Part shown: positions 8,758-16,845 of the stretch, piece after piece
Numbering within the stretch: the first letter of the stretch is position 1
Layout of the letters: each line of letters starts with the position of its first letter
Assembly: GCA_024743255.1 (NCBI GenBank)
Contig: JANSWY010000022.1
Location: 1 to 64,000, forward strand
Direction of reading: 5' to 3'
From: a bacterium
Lineage (GTDB): Bacteria; Bacteroidota; Bacteroidia; Cytophagales; Cyclobacteriaceae
DNA: 64,000 bases
Made by a program: the position numbers and the translations under genes
The notes under the pieces: model-generated
The model's database searches: none
Told to the model about the DNA's origin: nothing
What the model saw: only the letters and a program-made list of their open reading frames with translations

Positions 8758-8971
8758 ATAGTAATTTAATCAAATCACTAACGAACAAGCTGATTTAATA
8801 CCACCGAATTGTTGGATTTTGGCTTATGAGAAAGAGATGATGTATTGTAAACCAAAAAATAACCCCGTCTGAACCGTAGATTCTCCCATTGATCGAACAG
8901 TATTGGTAGATGACTGTATTATTAAGTACATTCAGAATAGTTATTTCTTTTTATGAAATAGCCACCCGGAA

Positions 8972-10948
8972 ATGCTGAACGAACCAAAACAACTAAACGT
9001 ATCTCGCTTATTAGTAGCTACCATTCTTCTAATCCTTATTCCCTTAATAAGTGTTAGTGGCCAGGATATTTTTGAATACAAAGGTTCAGAGGAAGTAAGA
9101 CTTACAGGGAATTGGCTTTTTAAGTACGCAGAATCGGAAGAAGCTCTTCATTCTTTACAGTTTGAACCTCATCAGATACCGAATATCTCTTGGGTCCACT
9201 ATCCAAACAAAGATTATACTAAAGACGGAATTGGAATATACAAAACAACCATTATCAACCAAACAAGTGATGAAATTGGCATTCTGTTTCCATTTGTAGT
9301 TCTGGAATATGAGATTAGGGCAAATGGTGAGCTGTTATACGAAACAAAAAACTTCACTAAACCCAACCATAAGAAAGGCTTACCAGCCAGAATTCGGGGA
9401 TTCTTTAAACTACCAAAATCGGATACAATCAACCTTGAGGTGACTATTAAAAATGATATCACCAGAGAACCTGGAATTAATCTTAGTCCAATAGTAAATT
9501 CATTTGAAAGACTTCAGGCATCTGAAGAGAAAAGGCAAATCTTTGAGTATACTGGTATTGGTATTCTATTTATAATTGGTGTTTACCATCTTGTATTATA
9601 CGGATTTCTAAAATCCAGATCAGCACTATGGTTGGCGTTAACAGCATTAGCAATTGCACTGCGCGCCACAGTAGTTTATGATGGCTTTTTCCTTTTGTAC
9701 AATCTGATACCAGATTTAACATTCAGCTTTGCCAAAAGAATCGAATACTTTGCTATTTACCTTACACCTTTATTTAGCACCCTATTTTTCAGAGATCAGT
9801 TTCTGATTAGAAAATACGATGTTATTCTAAGGTATTTCGCAGCAATTTCCATTGTAATGGCCATTGCTGTAATCATTTTCCCTGTTCATATTTTCGAATC
9901 TACAATTAGGGTACTCCACGTCCTGGGAGTAATTGGAATATTCCTGACCGTTGATATATTAAGAATAGCTATAATCAATAGGGTCAGAACTTCACAGCTA
10001 ATCCTGGCTGGATACATCATTCCATTTTTCCTTGCCATACTTGAGATCATGAAGACCGAAAACTGGATCTATATTGACTTAGGTCCAAATATGTTAAATA
10101 CTGCAATGGTAATATACATATTCGTGCAAGCTGTAGCTGTTGGAGTCCAGATCGCTCTTGTGTACAAGGAGAATCAATTCCTGAACCAGAACCTTGAAAA
10201 GAGTGTAGAAGAAAAAACTATTAAACTAAGTGAGGCAAACAGCACCAAAAGTCATATTCTGTCAGTAGTAAGTCATGATCTGATGAATCCTTTGAATAAT
10301 CTAAAAGGTGCTTTAGAACTTCTTAATTCTAATATTCTCAAAATTGAGGATCTTAAAAAAATGAAAGAAAGTTTTACCTCTCAGATTAATCATAACATCG
10401 GGTTAATGGAAGATGTGCTAAGTTGGTCTTCTATTGAATTAAAAAAAGAACAATCCTCAGAAAGCATAAAGCAAAGTCATATTGAACCTGTTGTTGAAAC
10501 AGTATTCAAACAACTCAAACAACCTGCTCTTGATAAAAGGATAAAATTAATCAATGAGATTCATGAAGAAACCATTGCACTGATAGACCCTGATGCTCTT
10601 GTCATCATTTTAAGGAACCTCGTGAGTAATGCAATTAAGTTCAGCCATCAAAGAGGAGTTGTGGAGGTCAACTCAGAAGTTAATAATGGCCATATAAAAA
10701 TTGGTGTCATTGATAATGGCATTGGAATACCTAATAACCTCCGTGATAAAATATTTTCTCCTGAGCATTCAGTCACCAGAATTGGTACAGATGACGAGAA
10801 AGGAAAAGGTGTAGGGTTATTAATTGTAAAAGACCTTGTGACCCAAAATGATGGGAAAATCTGGATTGAAGAAAACCCAAATACAGAGGGCGCAGCATTT
10901 TACTTCCAATTAAATCATTCAAAAAACCTGTCTAATCAGCCAGAATGA
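8972..10948 (+). CDS. 7TM sensor histidine kinase
   Basis: A membrane two-component kinase. An N-terminal hydrophobic signal (about 10-30) leads to an extracytoplasmic sensing domain (about 31-185) that resembles the 7TMR-DISM galactose-binding-like sensor domains. Seven hydrophobic segments follow (about 192-398), then a HisKA domain with the phospho-acceptor in VVSHDLMNP (H435) and an ATPase domain with the N-box LRNLVSNAIKF, G1 DNGIGIP and G2 GKGVGLLIV. No receiver domain is present and no response regulator lies nearby, so its partner is elsewhere. It is separated by 214 non-coding bases from the divergent CotH gene. Confidence 0.88.
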   Translation: MLNEPKQLNVSRLLVATILLILIPLISVSGQDIFEYKGSEEVRLTGNWLFKYAESEEALHSLQFEPHQIPNISWVHYPNKDYTKDGIGIYKTTIINQTSDEIGILFPFVVLEYEIRANGELLYETKNFTKPNHKKGLPARIRGFFKLPKSDTINLEVTIKNDITREPGINLSPIVNSFERLQASEEKRQIFEYTGIGILFIIGVYHLVLYGFLKSRSALWLALTALAIALRATVVYDGFFLLYNLIPDLTFSFAKRIEYFAIYLTPLFSTLFFRDQFLIRKYDVILRYFAAISIVMAIAVIIFPVHIFESTIRVLHVLGVIGIFLTVDILRIAIINRVRTSQLILAGYIIPFFLAILEIMKTENWIYIDLGPNMLNTAMVIYIFVQAVAVGVQIALVYKENQFLNQNLEKSVEEKTIKLSEANSTKSHILSVVSHDLMNPLNNLKGALELLNSNILKIEDLKKMKESFTSQINHNIGLMEDVLSWSSIELKKEQSSESIKQSHIEPVVETVFKQLKQPALDKRIKLINEIHEETIALIDPDALVIILRNLVSNAIKFSHQRGVVEVNSEVNNGHIKIGVIDNGIGIPNNLRDKIFSPEHSVTRIGTDDEKGKGVGLLIVKDLVTQNDGKIWIEENPNTEGAAFYFQLNHSKNLSNQPE

Positions 10949-11053
10949 TGTTTTTCACACATTGGCAGGAAAGGAAAGTCAATTGACATTTTTGTAATTA
11001 ACGGTTTTACGATATTTGATTTGTAACCATTAATTAAAACCTACTTATACGCC

Positions 11054-11221
11054 ATGATTAAGATTTGTTCAATATGTCTAGTACTGATGATTGGAGGATT
11101 CGTTGGATGTACTAAAATGAGAAATACGCAGACGGCCCAAACTATTGAAGTTAATGCCGAAGAAGTCGAAGCAACAGAAACAGTTGCGAAGGTTGACTGG
11201 TGTGAAGATTACAAAAACTAA
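11054..11221 (+). CDS. Small lipoprotein, 55 aa
   Basis: A short ATG-initiated frame encodes a signal peptide with lipobox GFVG|C (Cys19), then a Thr/Glu/Ala-rich mature part ending VDWCEDYKN. The mature peptide is only about 37 residues. It lies between the histidine kinase and a strong hairpin terminator at 11244-11279, so it is a defined transcription unit. Function unknown; small envelope lipoproteins of this sort are common and poorly annotated. Confidence 0.6.
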   Translation: MIKICSICLVLMIGGFVGCTKMRNTQTAQTIEVNAEEVEATETVAKVDWCEDYKN

Positions 11222-11243
11222 CAATACAAGTCTACCAGTTATG

Positions 11244-11279
11244 AAAGGCCCTGAAGTCATTTGCTTCGGGGCTTTTTTA
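11244..11279 (+). terminator. Intrinsic terminator after small lipoprotein gene
   Basis: GCCCTGAAG pairs with CTTCGGGGC (one G-T pair) across a short loop and is followed by six T residues. The flanking A tract means it may also act for the convergent leftward gene ending at 11281. Confidence 0.8.
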
Positions 11280-11280
11280 T

Positions 11281-11700
11281 TTACACCACAATGGTATTTA
11301 GTTTCTCATCTCCTAGTACACTTTGAATTTCCTGGAAAAACTGTCTTTCCAACATTCTAATATGTTTTTCTAACTCATCACCAACTTTGTTAATGGCATC
11401 AACCTGATCATTCATATTCGAAATCCCTAAACCCAACTCCTGCTGTTTTTCAATGATGACCTCCGACATCTCCTTCAAGAGATCCGATTCATTGATTACT
11501 TCTGGTATTAGTTTTGACTCAATTCTTTCAAAATGTGGTTTGAGTTTACTCTTATAAAATGACTTAGCATACGTCACTTTTTCTTCCCATGAATCAGGAT
11601 AACCTTTGACTTTTGGAGGGTTTTTCTTCAAAATCAATGCTAAAAACAAGACACTTCTGTGAAATCTTGAAAGTGGTTGTAATGAAATATGTCTTCTCAT
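11281..11700 (-). CDS. Hemerythrin-like (HHE fold) protein with degenerate metal ligands
   Basis: The ATG at 11698-11700 (MRRHISLQPLSRFHRS) is preferred over an upstream TTG that would add three residues. The 139 residues follow the pattern of bacterial hemerythrin HHE proteins: LSRxH near the N-terminus, a KPHFERIESKLIP segment matching HFxxEExxLFP, and a late EKHIRMLERQFFQEI matching HIxxEExxLFP. The glutamates four residues after both histidines are hydrophobic (Ile and Leu), and one His of the first HH pair is Arg, so a di-iron site is unlikely to be intact. It may have a structural or altered metal-binding role. The gene is monocistronic and convergent with the small lipoprotein gene. 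Confidence 0.55.
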   Translation of the reverse strand: MRRHISLQPLSRFHRSVLFLALILKKNPPKVKGYPDSWEEKVTYAKSFYKSKLKPHFERIESKLIPEVINESDLLKEMSEVIIEKQQELGLGISNMNDQVDAINKVGDELEKHIRMLERQFFQEIQSVLGDEKLNTIVV

Positions 11701-11758
11701 CGTTAGCAAAATTAACAGTTTTATGACGTCTATTATTTAATTTCTAAAACTTGAGTCT

Positions 11759-11766
11759 TAGCTTTG
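11759..11766 (+). promoter_or_regulatory. Putative -7 box for the sterol-desaturase-like gene
   Basis: TAGCTTTG matches the TAnnTTTG consensus exactly and lies 22 bases before the ATG at 11788. No clear -33 TTG is seen at the usual distance, so confidence is moderate. Confidence 0.45.
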
Positions 11767-11787
11767 CAGCGAAAATTGGGTTAGAGC

Positions 11788-12537
11788 ATGCAGTACGTAA
11801 TTGAATTTGTAGTATTATTTCTGATTCTTTTCCTGGGGTTTTACATCTTACCCGCAGGGATATTTCACCTGTTATATCACCGTAAAGGTGCTAACTATGA
11901 GCACATCAGAATTCAAAACAAAAAGCCCAAACCAAAAGATCTGAAAAGAGAATTCAGACTATCAACATGGTCTGTTTTAATATTTAGTGTTGGTGCGTTT
12001 ATTAGCTGGCAATTTGTAAAAGAAGGCCAATCAGCATTTTATTATGATTGGAATGAATATCCCATTTACTATGCTGTATTAAGCTTTTTCATTTGCCTCA
12101 TTGCACATGACACGTACTTTTATTGGTCCCACAGGTTTATGCATTGGCCTCCGGTATTTAAATACTTTCATTTAGGCCACCACAGATCCTTAACTCCTTC
12201 GCCTTGGGCTATTTTAGCTTTTCAACCGCTTGAAGCAGTAATTCAATTTGGTACATTCGCTTTAATTATCTTTTTAGTTCCAATTCACCCGGTAGTATTT
12301 GGAATATACGTGTTGTATGACTCTGTAGTAAATACCGCTGGTCATAATGGATTTGAACTTGTTCCTAAATGGTTTTCTAAAAATAAGATTCTTGGTCTGG
12401 GAAACACAGTGACTCACCACGATCTTCATCATATTCATTTCGACAAGAACTATGGAGCTTTCTTCAACATCTGGGATCGTATAATGGGTACATTTCTGGA
12501 TGACGATGCATCTGATTTGAGTAAGCGACAAATGTAA
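11788..12537 (+). CDS. Sterol desaturase / fatty acid hydroxylase family protein
   Basis: An integral membrane di-iron oxygenase of 249 residues. The histidine clusters are HDTYFYWSHRFMH (107-119), HLGHH (128-132) and, near residue 210, THHDLHH, which together match the fatty-acid-hydroxylase domain. Hydrophobic segments at about 5-30, 62-80 and 95-110 and around 150-180 anchor it. The substrate cannot be read from sequence; relatives act on sterols, fatty alcohols, carotenoids or ether lipids. The next gene in the same direction, an SQR-like flavoprotein, is separated by 113 bases containing a short GGGGACCCC palindrome. Confidence 0.85.
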   Translation: MQYVIEFVVLFLILFLGFYILPAGIFHLLYHRKGANYEHIRIQNKKPKPKDLKREFRLSTWSVLIFSVGAFISWQFVKEGQSAFYYDWNEYPIYYAVLSFFICLIAHDTYFYWSHRFMHWPPVFKYFHLGHHRSLTPSPWAILAFQPLEAVIQFGTFALIIFLVPIHPVVFGIYVLYDSVVNTAGHNGFELVPKWFSKNKILGLGNTVTHHDLHHIHFDKNYGAFFNIWDRIMGTFLDDDASDLSKRQM

Positions 12538-12650
12538 CAATTGTTACATAACTCCCTGAAAATGAGAAATATCAGGAAAATAGACTTCTAAAATCATCGA
12601 ATTTAGGGGACCCCACTCCTACCTTACTACTACAACAAACAAATCCGATC

Positions 12651-13862
12651 ATGGCACATGTAGTAGTTTTAGGAGGAAATTTCGCAGGTGTAACAGCCGC
12701 GTTAGAGTCCCGAAGAAAATTAGGGAAAGACCACAAAATCACCGTCATTTCCCCGACTGATAAATTCTTATATGTCCCTTCTCTGATCTGGGTACCATTT
12801 GGCCGTAGAAAATTGAAGGACATTTCATTCGATATAGAATCTGTATTACGTAAGAAAGGAGTAGATTTTTTGCGTGATAAAGCCACCAAAATCAACCCTG
12901 AGTTTAATGAAATTCAAACAGAAAACAGTGGCAAACTCCATTATGATTTTCTGGTAGTAGCAACTGGTGTATCATCTGATTACAGTGCTCTCGAATATTT
13001 ACATCCTGATGATGGATATGTTAATACAATCGTCGAACCACAATTTGCAGAAAAGGCGGCTCAGGAATTTGAAGAGCTGGTTAAGAATCCAGGACCCGTA
13101 GTTGTTGGAGCAACCCAAGGTGCGAGCTGTATGGGAGCTGGATATGAGTATCTGTTCAATCTCGACAAAGAATTACGAAAGAGAAAGGTTAGAAAGCAAG
13201 TGGAGCTAACATGGATTACTCCCGAACCTTTCTTAGGTCACTTTGGTATTCAAGGGATTACAGGAGGTAAAATGATGGTAGAAACATTCATGAAAATGTT
13301 TAAGATTAACTACATCACTGAAGCTTCAATTGATAAAATCGAAAAGGATAAGATTACTTTAAAGGACGGAAGGGAGTTACCTTATAAAATGAGTATGCTA
13401 ATTCCTCCATTTAAAGGTTCTAAAGTGGTTTTGGACTCTCCAGAAATTGGGGATGCGAAAGGTTTCATCCAAACCAATGAAGGTTACCAACACACAAAAT
13501 ACCCTAACGTCTTTGCAGCAGGATTAGCGGTGCAAGTTGCTTGTCCATTCACTAATACAGCAGTTCCATTTGGAGTTCCAAAAACAGGTTACCCGAGTGA
13601 TGTGATGGGCAAAATAGTTGCTAAAAACATCAAGCACGCAATCAAAAAAGACGGAAAATTCAGAACCAAGAAATTTGGTAAAATTCCTGGACTTTGTGTG
13701 ATGGATGCTGGCCACAAGGAGGTTTATATTGTAACCAATCACTTGTTTAAACCACGTCAATTTGAGATTATGCTTCCAAATGTATTAAACGATTTTGGCA
13801 AGGTACTTCTTGAGAAGTATATGATCTGGAAAAACAAAAACGGATGGTCATACTTACCATAA
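12651..13862 (+). CDS. SQR-like FAD-dependent pyridine nucleotide-disulfide oxidoreductase
   Basis: A flavoprotein of 403 residues in the sulfide:quinone reductase/type II NADH dehydrogenase superfamily. The N-terminal dinucleotide fold is VVVLGGNFAGVTAA (4-17), and a second FAD motif is at VFAAGLAV (287-294). GASCMGAGYEY (C160) and PGLCVMDAGH (C349) align with two of the three catalytic cysteines of SQRs; the position of the third (normally near residue 128) reads NTIVEP with no Cys. A further Cys, C298, lies in VACPFTNT. Family knowledge places the enzyme peripherally on the inner membrane, feeding electrons to quinone. Sulfide as substrate is plausible but unproven. Confidence 0.78.
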   Translation: MAHVVVLGGNFAGVTAALESRRKLGKDHKITVISPTDKFLYVPSLIWVPFGRRKLKDISFDIESVLRKKGVDFLRDKATKINPEFNEIQTENSGKLHYDFLVVATGVSSDYSALEYLHPDDGYVNTIVEPQFAEKAAQEFEELVKNPGPVVVGATQGASCMGAGYEYLFNLDKELRKRKVRKQVELTWITPEPFLGHFGIQGITGGKMMVETFMKMFKINYITEASIDKIEKDKITLKDGRELPYKMSMLIPPFKGSKVVLDSPEIGDAKGFIQTNEGYQHTKYPNVFAAGLAVQVACPFTNTAVPFGVPKTGYPSDVMGKIVAKNIKHAIKKDGKFRTKKFGKIPGLCVMDAGHKEVYIVTNHLFKPRQFEIMLPNVLNDFGKVLLEKYMIWKNKNGWSYLP

Positions 13863-13891
13863 CAGAAACAGGTGAAATAAGATGAATAAAA

Positions 13892-13920
13892 AAAGGAGGC
13901 ACTCAAATGAGTCCTCCTTT
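13892..13920. terminator. Bidirectional terminator between convergent genes
   Basis: AAAGGAGG-ACTC pairs with GAGTCCTCCTTT around a short loop, with one bulged C. A and T tracts on both sides suit termination in both directions. Confidence 0.8.
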
Positions 13921-13942
13921 ACTATTTACATAACTTGATAAA

Positions 13943-14986
13943 CTAAAATCCTAATCTAAGATCACCATAGCTTGAAACAACACTTATCTGTCCTCCAGAG
14001 CCATTCCCTACTTTACCTTTGTATGTTGCTCGGTGCATGTCTTTATTGACGTAATGCATATTGATTTCATCTTTATCATAAGACATTGTGGAAAATCTGA
14101 ACTCTCCTTCTACCGAAGCATTTGATCCATCTTCCAGGGTGATTCGGTAGTTTCCAAATTTTCCTTCAATGTCCACAAAATCGAATCCTTTTGCGAGCTC
14201 ATCTATTGTAAACCCAGAAACATAAGAAGCTTCTAACTTAATGCTTGTGTTAAGTCTGTCTATTTCAAATCCAGAGAACCCAGCACTTCCGTCAATAGAT
14301 TCAACGGTACCGAAATCCAGACTACCGTATTTGCTTTCCAGGTCTACTTTACCTATTTCATCGATTTCCAAATCAGAAAAACCCTGCTTTAGTTTCACAT
14401 CTCCTACTTTGGCAATTTCCAGTTTGGAGTATTTGATTGTCATGGTACCACTTCCCAGCTCATCCACATCGCCTTTACCGAATGACAACTTAAAATCAGA
14501 TTCACCAGTTAATTTTCCTGCTTTTAAATCTCCATAAGATAAATTAAGCGTTGTTGCACCAGTTCTGTCACCCAGGTAAATATTTCCAAAAGAGTTTTTA
14601 AGCTCCAGAGGATTACCTGAAGGCATAGAGATCTCATAGTTTACTTCAAAAGATTGCTTGCCTTTTGACTTAAAGCCTTTTGACAAAGTAGTCTCAAAAC
14701 TCTTTCTGTCACCAGACTCATTGATTTTGATATCAATTTCGTCCAGAAGATCCTGTGCTCTTTTATCGTCTTTGTCTTCTACAATTACTTCTACTTTCAC
14801 AGCAATTTCAGATTTGTCCCAGGTATTGACATGAACCTTTCCAAACTTGTTGATTACCTCTAAAACAGTACTACTTTTAACCTGATAACTTTTATCTACC
14901 TTTTTATTCTTTTCAACCTGCGCTAAGGAATTAAACCCAAACGCCAGGAGTAACATGAATAAAAGACTATATCGATATGTTTTCAT
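13943..14986 (-). CDS. DUF4097-like secreted beta-repeat protein
   Basis: A signal peptide (1-23, ending SLAQ) precedes a 320-residue region of repeated short strands such as FGKVHVNTWD, FGNIYLGDR, YGDLKAGKL, YSKLEIAKVG and YGSLDFGTV. This pattern of an aromatic-Gly followed by a beta strand is typical of DUF4097/putative adhesin right-handed beta-helix proteins found next to ECF sigma systems in Bacteroidota. The start overlaps the anti-sigma gene by 20 bases, placing it last in a sigma/anti-sigma/adhesin operon, and it is likely the target or effector of that system. Localisation is periplasmic or surface. Confidence 0.75.
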   Translation of the reverse strand: MKTYRYSLLFMLLLAFGFNSLAQVEKNKKVDKSYQVKSSTVLEVINKFGKVHVNTWDKSEIAVKVEVIVEDKDDKRAQDLLDEIDIKINESGDRKSFETTLSKGFKSKGKQSFEVNYEISMPSGNPLELKNSFGNIYLGDRTGATTLNLSYGDLKAGKLTGESDFKLSFGKGDVDELGSGTMTIKYSKLEIAKVGDVKLKQGFSDLEIDEIGKVDLESKYGSLDFGTVESIDGSAGFSGFEIDRLNTSIKLEASYVSGFTIDELAKGFDFVDIEGKFGNYRITLEDGSNASVEGEFRFSTMSYDKDEINMHYVNKDMHRATYKGKVGNGSGGQISVVSSYGDLRLGF

Positions 14987-15500
14987 CGTTTTCTAAATTT
15001 TTTAACCTTTCTAAAATTTCCAATTGTTGATTAAGAATATTGAGTCGGAGTTGAAGATTTACAATCATTGCATTTTGTATCTGCTCATTGCTTTGGTTGT
15101 TGGAGAATTCCGTTTTCAACATCAGATACATAGAGTCCAATCGGTCCACTTCCATAAGGAACTCAGCGCTTAGCTCCTCATCTGCAATGTTGTAGCTGAC
15201 CAATTGATTTCTTTTCTGAGATATTAAATCACTGTAGTAGCTCTCGGCTTCTACAAATTCAGCAGGTAATTGTATCGAGGCAACCTGATCTTCGGCAACA
15301 CTAAATTTGTCATACAATAACCATCCAGTTGTGAATAACAGGAATACTGCTGCTACTTTCCACCAGATATTTAATGCATTATTCCCTTGGTTAGGTTGGG
15401 GCAAATCATCACTGATCTTATTCCATAATCCCTCTGAAGGCTCCAGGTCATCAAACTCTGATTTATTTCTCTGAATGAATTTATCTAGTTGATCGCTCAT
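14967..15500 (-). CDS. Anti-sigma factor-like membrane protein
   Basis: The 177-residue protein has a soluble N-terminus with an anti-sigma-like motif (EGLWNKISDDL), a single membrane helix at about 45-63 (IWWKVAAVFLLFTTGWLLY) and a periplasmic coiled-coil rich in Leu/Glu/Gln. It overlaps the ECF sigma stop by four bases (ATGA type) and the downstream DUF4097 gene by 20, indicating one translationally coupled operon. By position and topology it should hold the sigma factor at the membrane. It has no zinc-binding HxxxCxxC motif, so it is not a ZAS-type anti-sigma. Confidence 0.75.
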   Translation of the reverse strand: MSDQLDKFIQRNKSEFDDLEPSEGLWNKISDDLPQPNQGNNALNIWWKVAAVFLLFTTGWLLYDKFSVAEDQVASIQLPAEFVEAESYYSDLISQKRNQLVSYNIADEELSAEFLMEVDRLDSMYLMLKTEFSNNQSNEQIQNAMIVNLQLRLNILNQQLEILERLKNLENDENISI

Positions 15501-16039
15501 ACTAATTGACTTAATAACTCTCTTACTTTTGCTTTTGCTCTGTTTAATTGAGACTTAGAAGTTGATTCTGAAATCCCAAGAATCTCACTGATTTCGCGAT
15601 GGTCATATCCCTCTACCAGGTAGAGTGAAAAAACCGCTCTAAATCCATCCGGAAGTTGTCGCATCGCCTTTTTGATCAAATCGACTTTCAGCGAATCATT
15701 GTAATCGTACTCATCTTCATGATCCAATGGTTCCACACCACCTTCCAGATCAGTTGTCTCAATCCTTCTCTTTTTTAATTGAGAAATTGACTTATTGACA
15801 ACAATTCGTTTCAACCAGGATCCAAAAGAGGCATCTCCTCTATAGGAGTGAAGATTGTTAAATGCACTTACAAATGATTCCTGTAAAATGTCTTCCGCTT
15901 CTTCCACATTGTTTAATACTCTATATGCTGTATTAAGCATTGCCTTTGAATACAATTTGTAGATCTCATATTGCGCATTGCGATCTCCAACTTTACAATC
16001 CTCAATGAGGTCCTGGTGAATGTTTGTAGTAATCTCCAA
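15497..16039 (-). CDS. ECF RNA polymerase sigma factor
   Basis: A 180-residue group IV sigma factor with region 2 (about 15-85: YKLYSKAMLNTAYRVL, EEAEDILQESFV, RGDASFGSWLKRIVVNKS) and region 4 (about 120-178: LPDGFRAVFSLYLVEGYDHREI, then ISESTSKSQLNRAKAKVREL). There is no C-terminal extension. It is the first gene of the leftward operon with its anti-sigma and a DUF4097 protein. The gap to the divergent operon is about 150 bases and should hold its promoter. Envelope stress is a plausible but unproven trigger. Confidence 0.92.
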   Translation of the reverse strand: MEITTNIHQDLIEDCKVGDRNAQYEIYKLYSKAMLNTAYRVLNNVEEAEDILQESFVSAFNNLHSYRGDASFGSWLKRIVVNKSISQLKKRRIETTDLEGGVEPLDHEDEYDYNDSLKVDLIKKAMRQLPDGFRAVFSLYLVEGYDHREISEILGISESTSKSQLNRAKAKVRELLSQLV

Positions 16040-16194
16040 TTCTAATCTTAATCTATACCAATGACTTAGAAATTCTAATGGGGTTGCACACTATTCAAAT
16101 AAAGTTTCGTAACCTTGAAATAATTACCTCATTTTTTTATTTAAATACTAGAAAAACGGTAAGGAATCTTGTTAGATTGATTGTTAGAATGCTA

Positions 16195-16845
16195 ATGAAA
16201 CACAATTTACTAGTGCTGATGCTGCTTGTTGCTTTTTACTCGCAGGCTCAAATAAATATTATACCAGACACAACAATAGTTGAGGATAGTCTAATCATTG
16301 AAGAAGATTCGATCCCTGTAATAACATGGCAAAAGTTCAAAATCCAACCTTATTTCGCTGCAACTTACGAGGTGGCTCCAACTCCTGAAGGATTATATGA
16401 GTCTTTAGGAGGTGAAATCGGCTTTATATATAATAATCATTGGATAGCCGGAGCATTTGGACTTGTTTACCAGGGAGAGTATACACAGAGATTGGTTTTT
16501 CCGAATGACTTTGAACTTGAATACCAGCATGGTGGTTTTTTCTTAGGATACACTACCGACTCAGAAAAAAGGATTGACTTATCGTTTGTTCAAAAAGTTA
16601 GTTTTGGTGATGTCCTTTGGCAATATCAGGTTGATGATAGAGATTTTATAAAAGATGATATTGTTTTTATAAATCCAACTATTGGGGCAGATTTCAATTT
16701 GGCCAGTTTTATAAAGCTAAACCTGAGTTTGGGCTACAGAAAAGGCTTTGGGCTCGACTTAGCAGGCCTTAAAGACGATGATTTTGATGGATTTACCGGA
16801 AGTGTAAATGTGAAGTTTGGAAGATTTAACCGAATGAAGAAATGA
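16195..16845 (+). CDS. Secreted beta-barrel-like protein, first gene of a FecI/FecR operon
   Basis: The chosen start (MKHNLLVLMLLVAFYSQAQ) gives a standard signal peptide; a longer frame from 16078 would place a basic non-signal stretch in front, and an ATG at 16189 is an alternative. The mature 200 residues have regularly spaced beta strands with aromatic residues (IGFIYNNHW, FGLVYQGEY, FFLGYT, LNLSLGYRKGFGL), consistent with a small outer-membrane barrel. The stop overlaps the next start by four bases (ATGA). No named family is recognised. Confidence 0.65.
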   Translation: MKHNLLVLMLLVAFYSQAQINIIPDTTIVEDSLIIEEDSIPVITWQKFKIQPYFAATYEVAPTPEGLYESLGGEIGFIYNNHWIAGAFGLVYQGEYTQRLVFPNDFELEYQHGGFFLGYTTDSEKRIDLSFVQKVSFGDVLWQYQVDDRDFIKDDIVFINPTIGADFNLASFIKLNLSLGYRKGFGLDLAGLKDDDFDGFTGSVNVKFGRFNRMKK

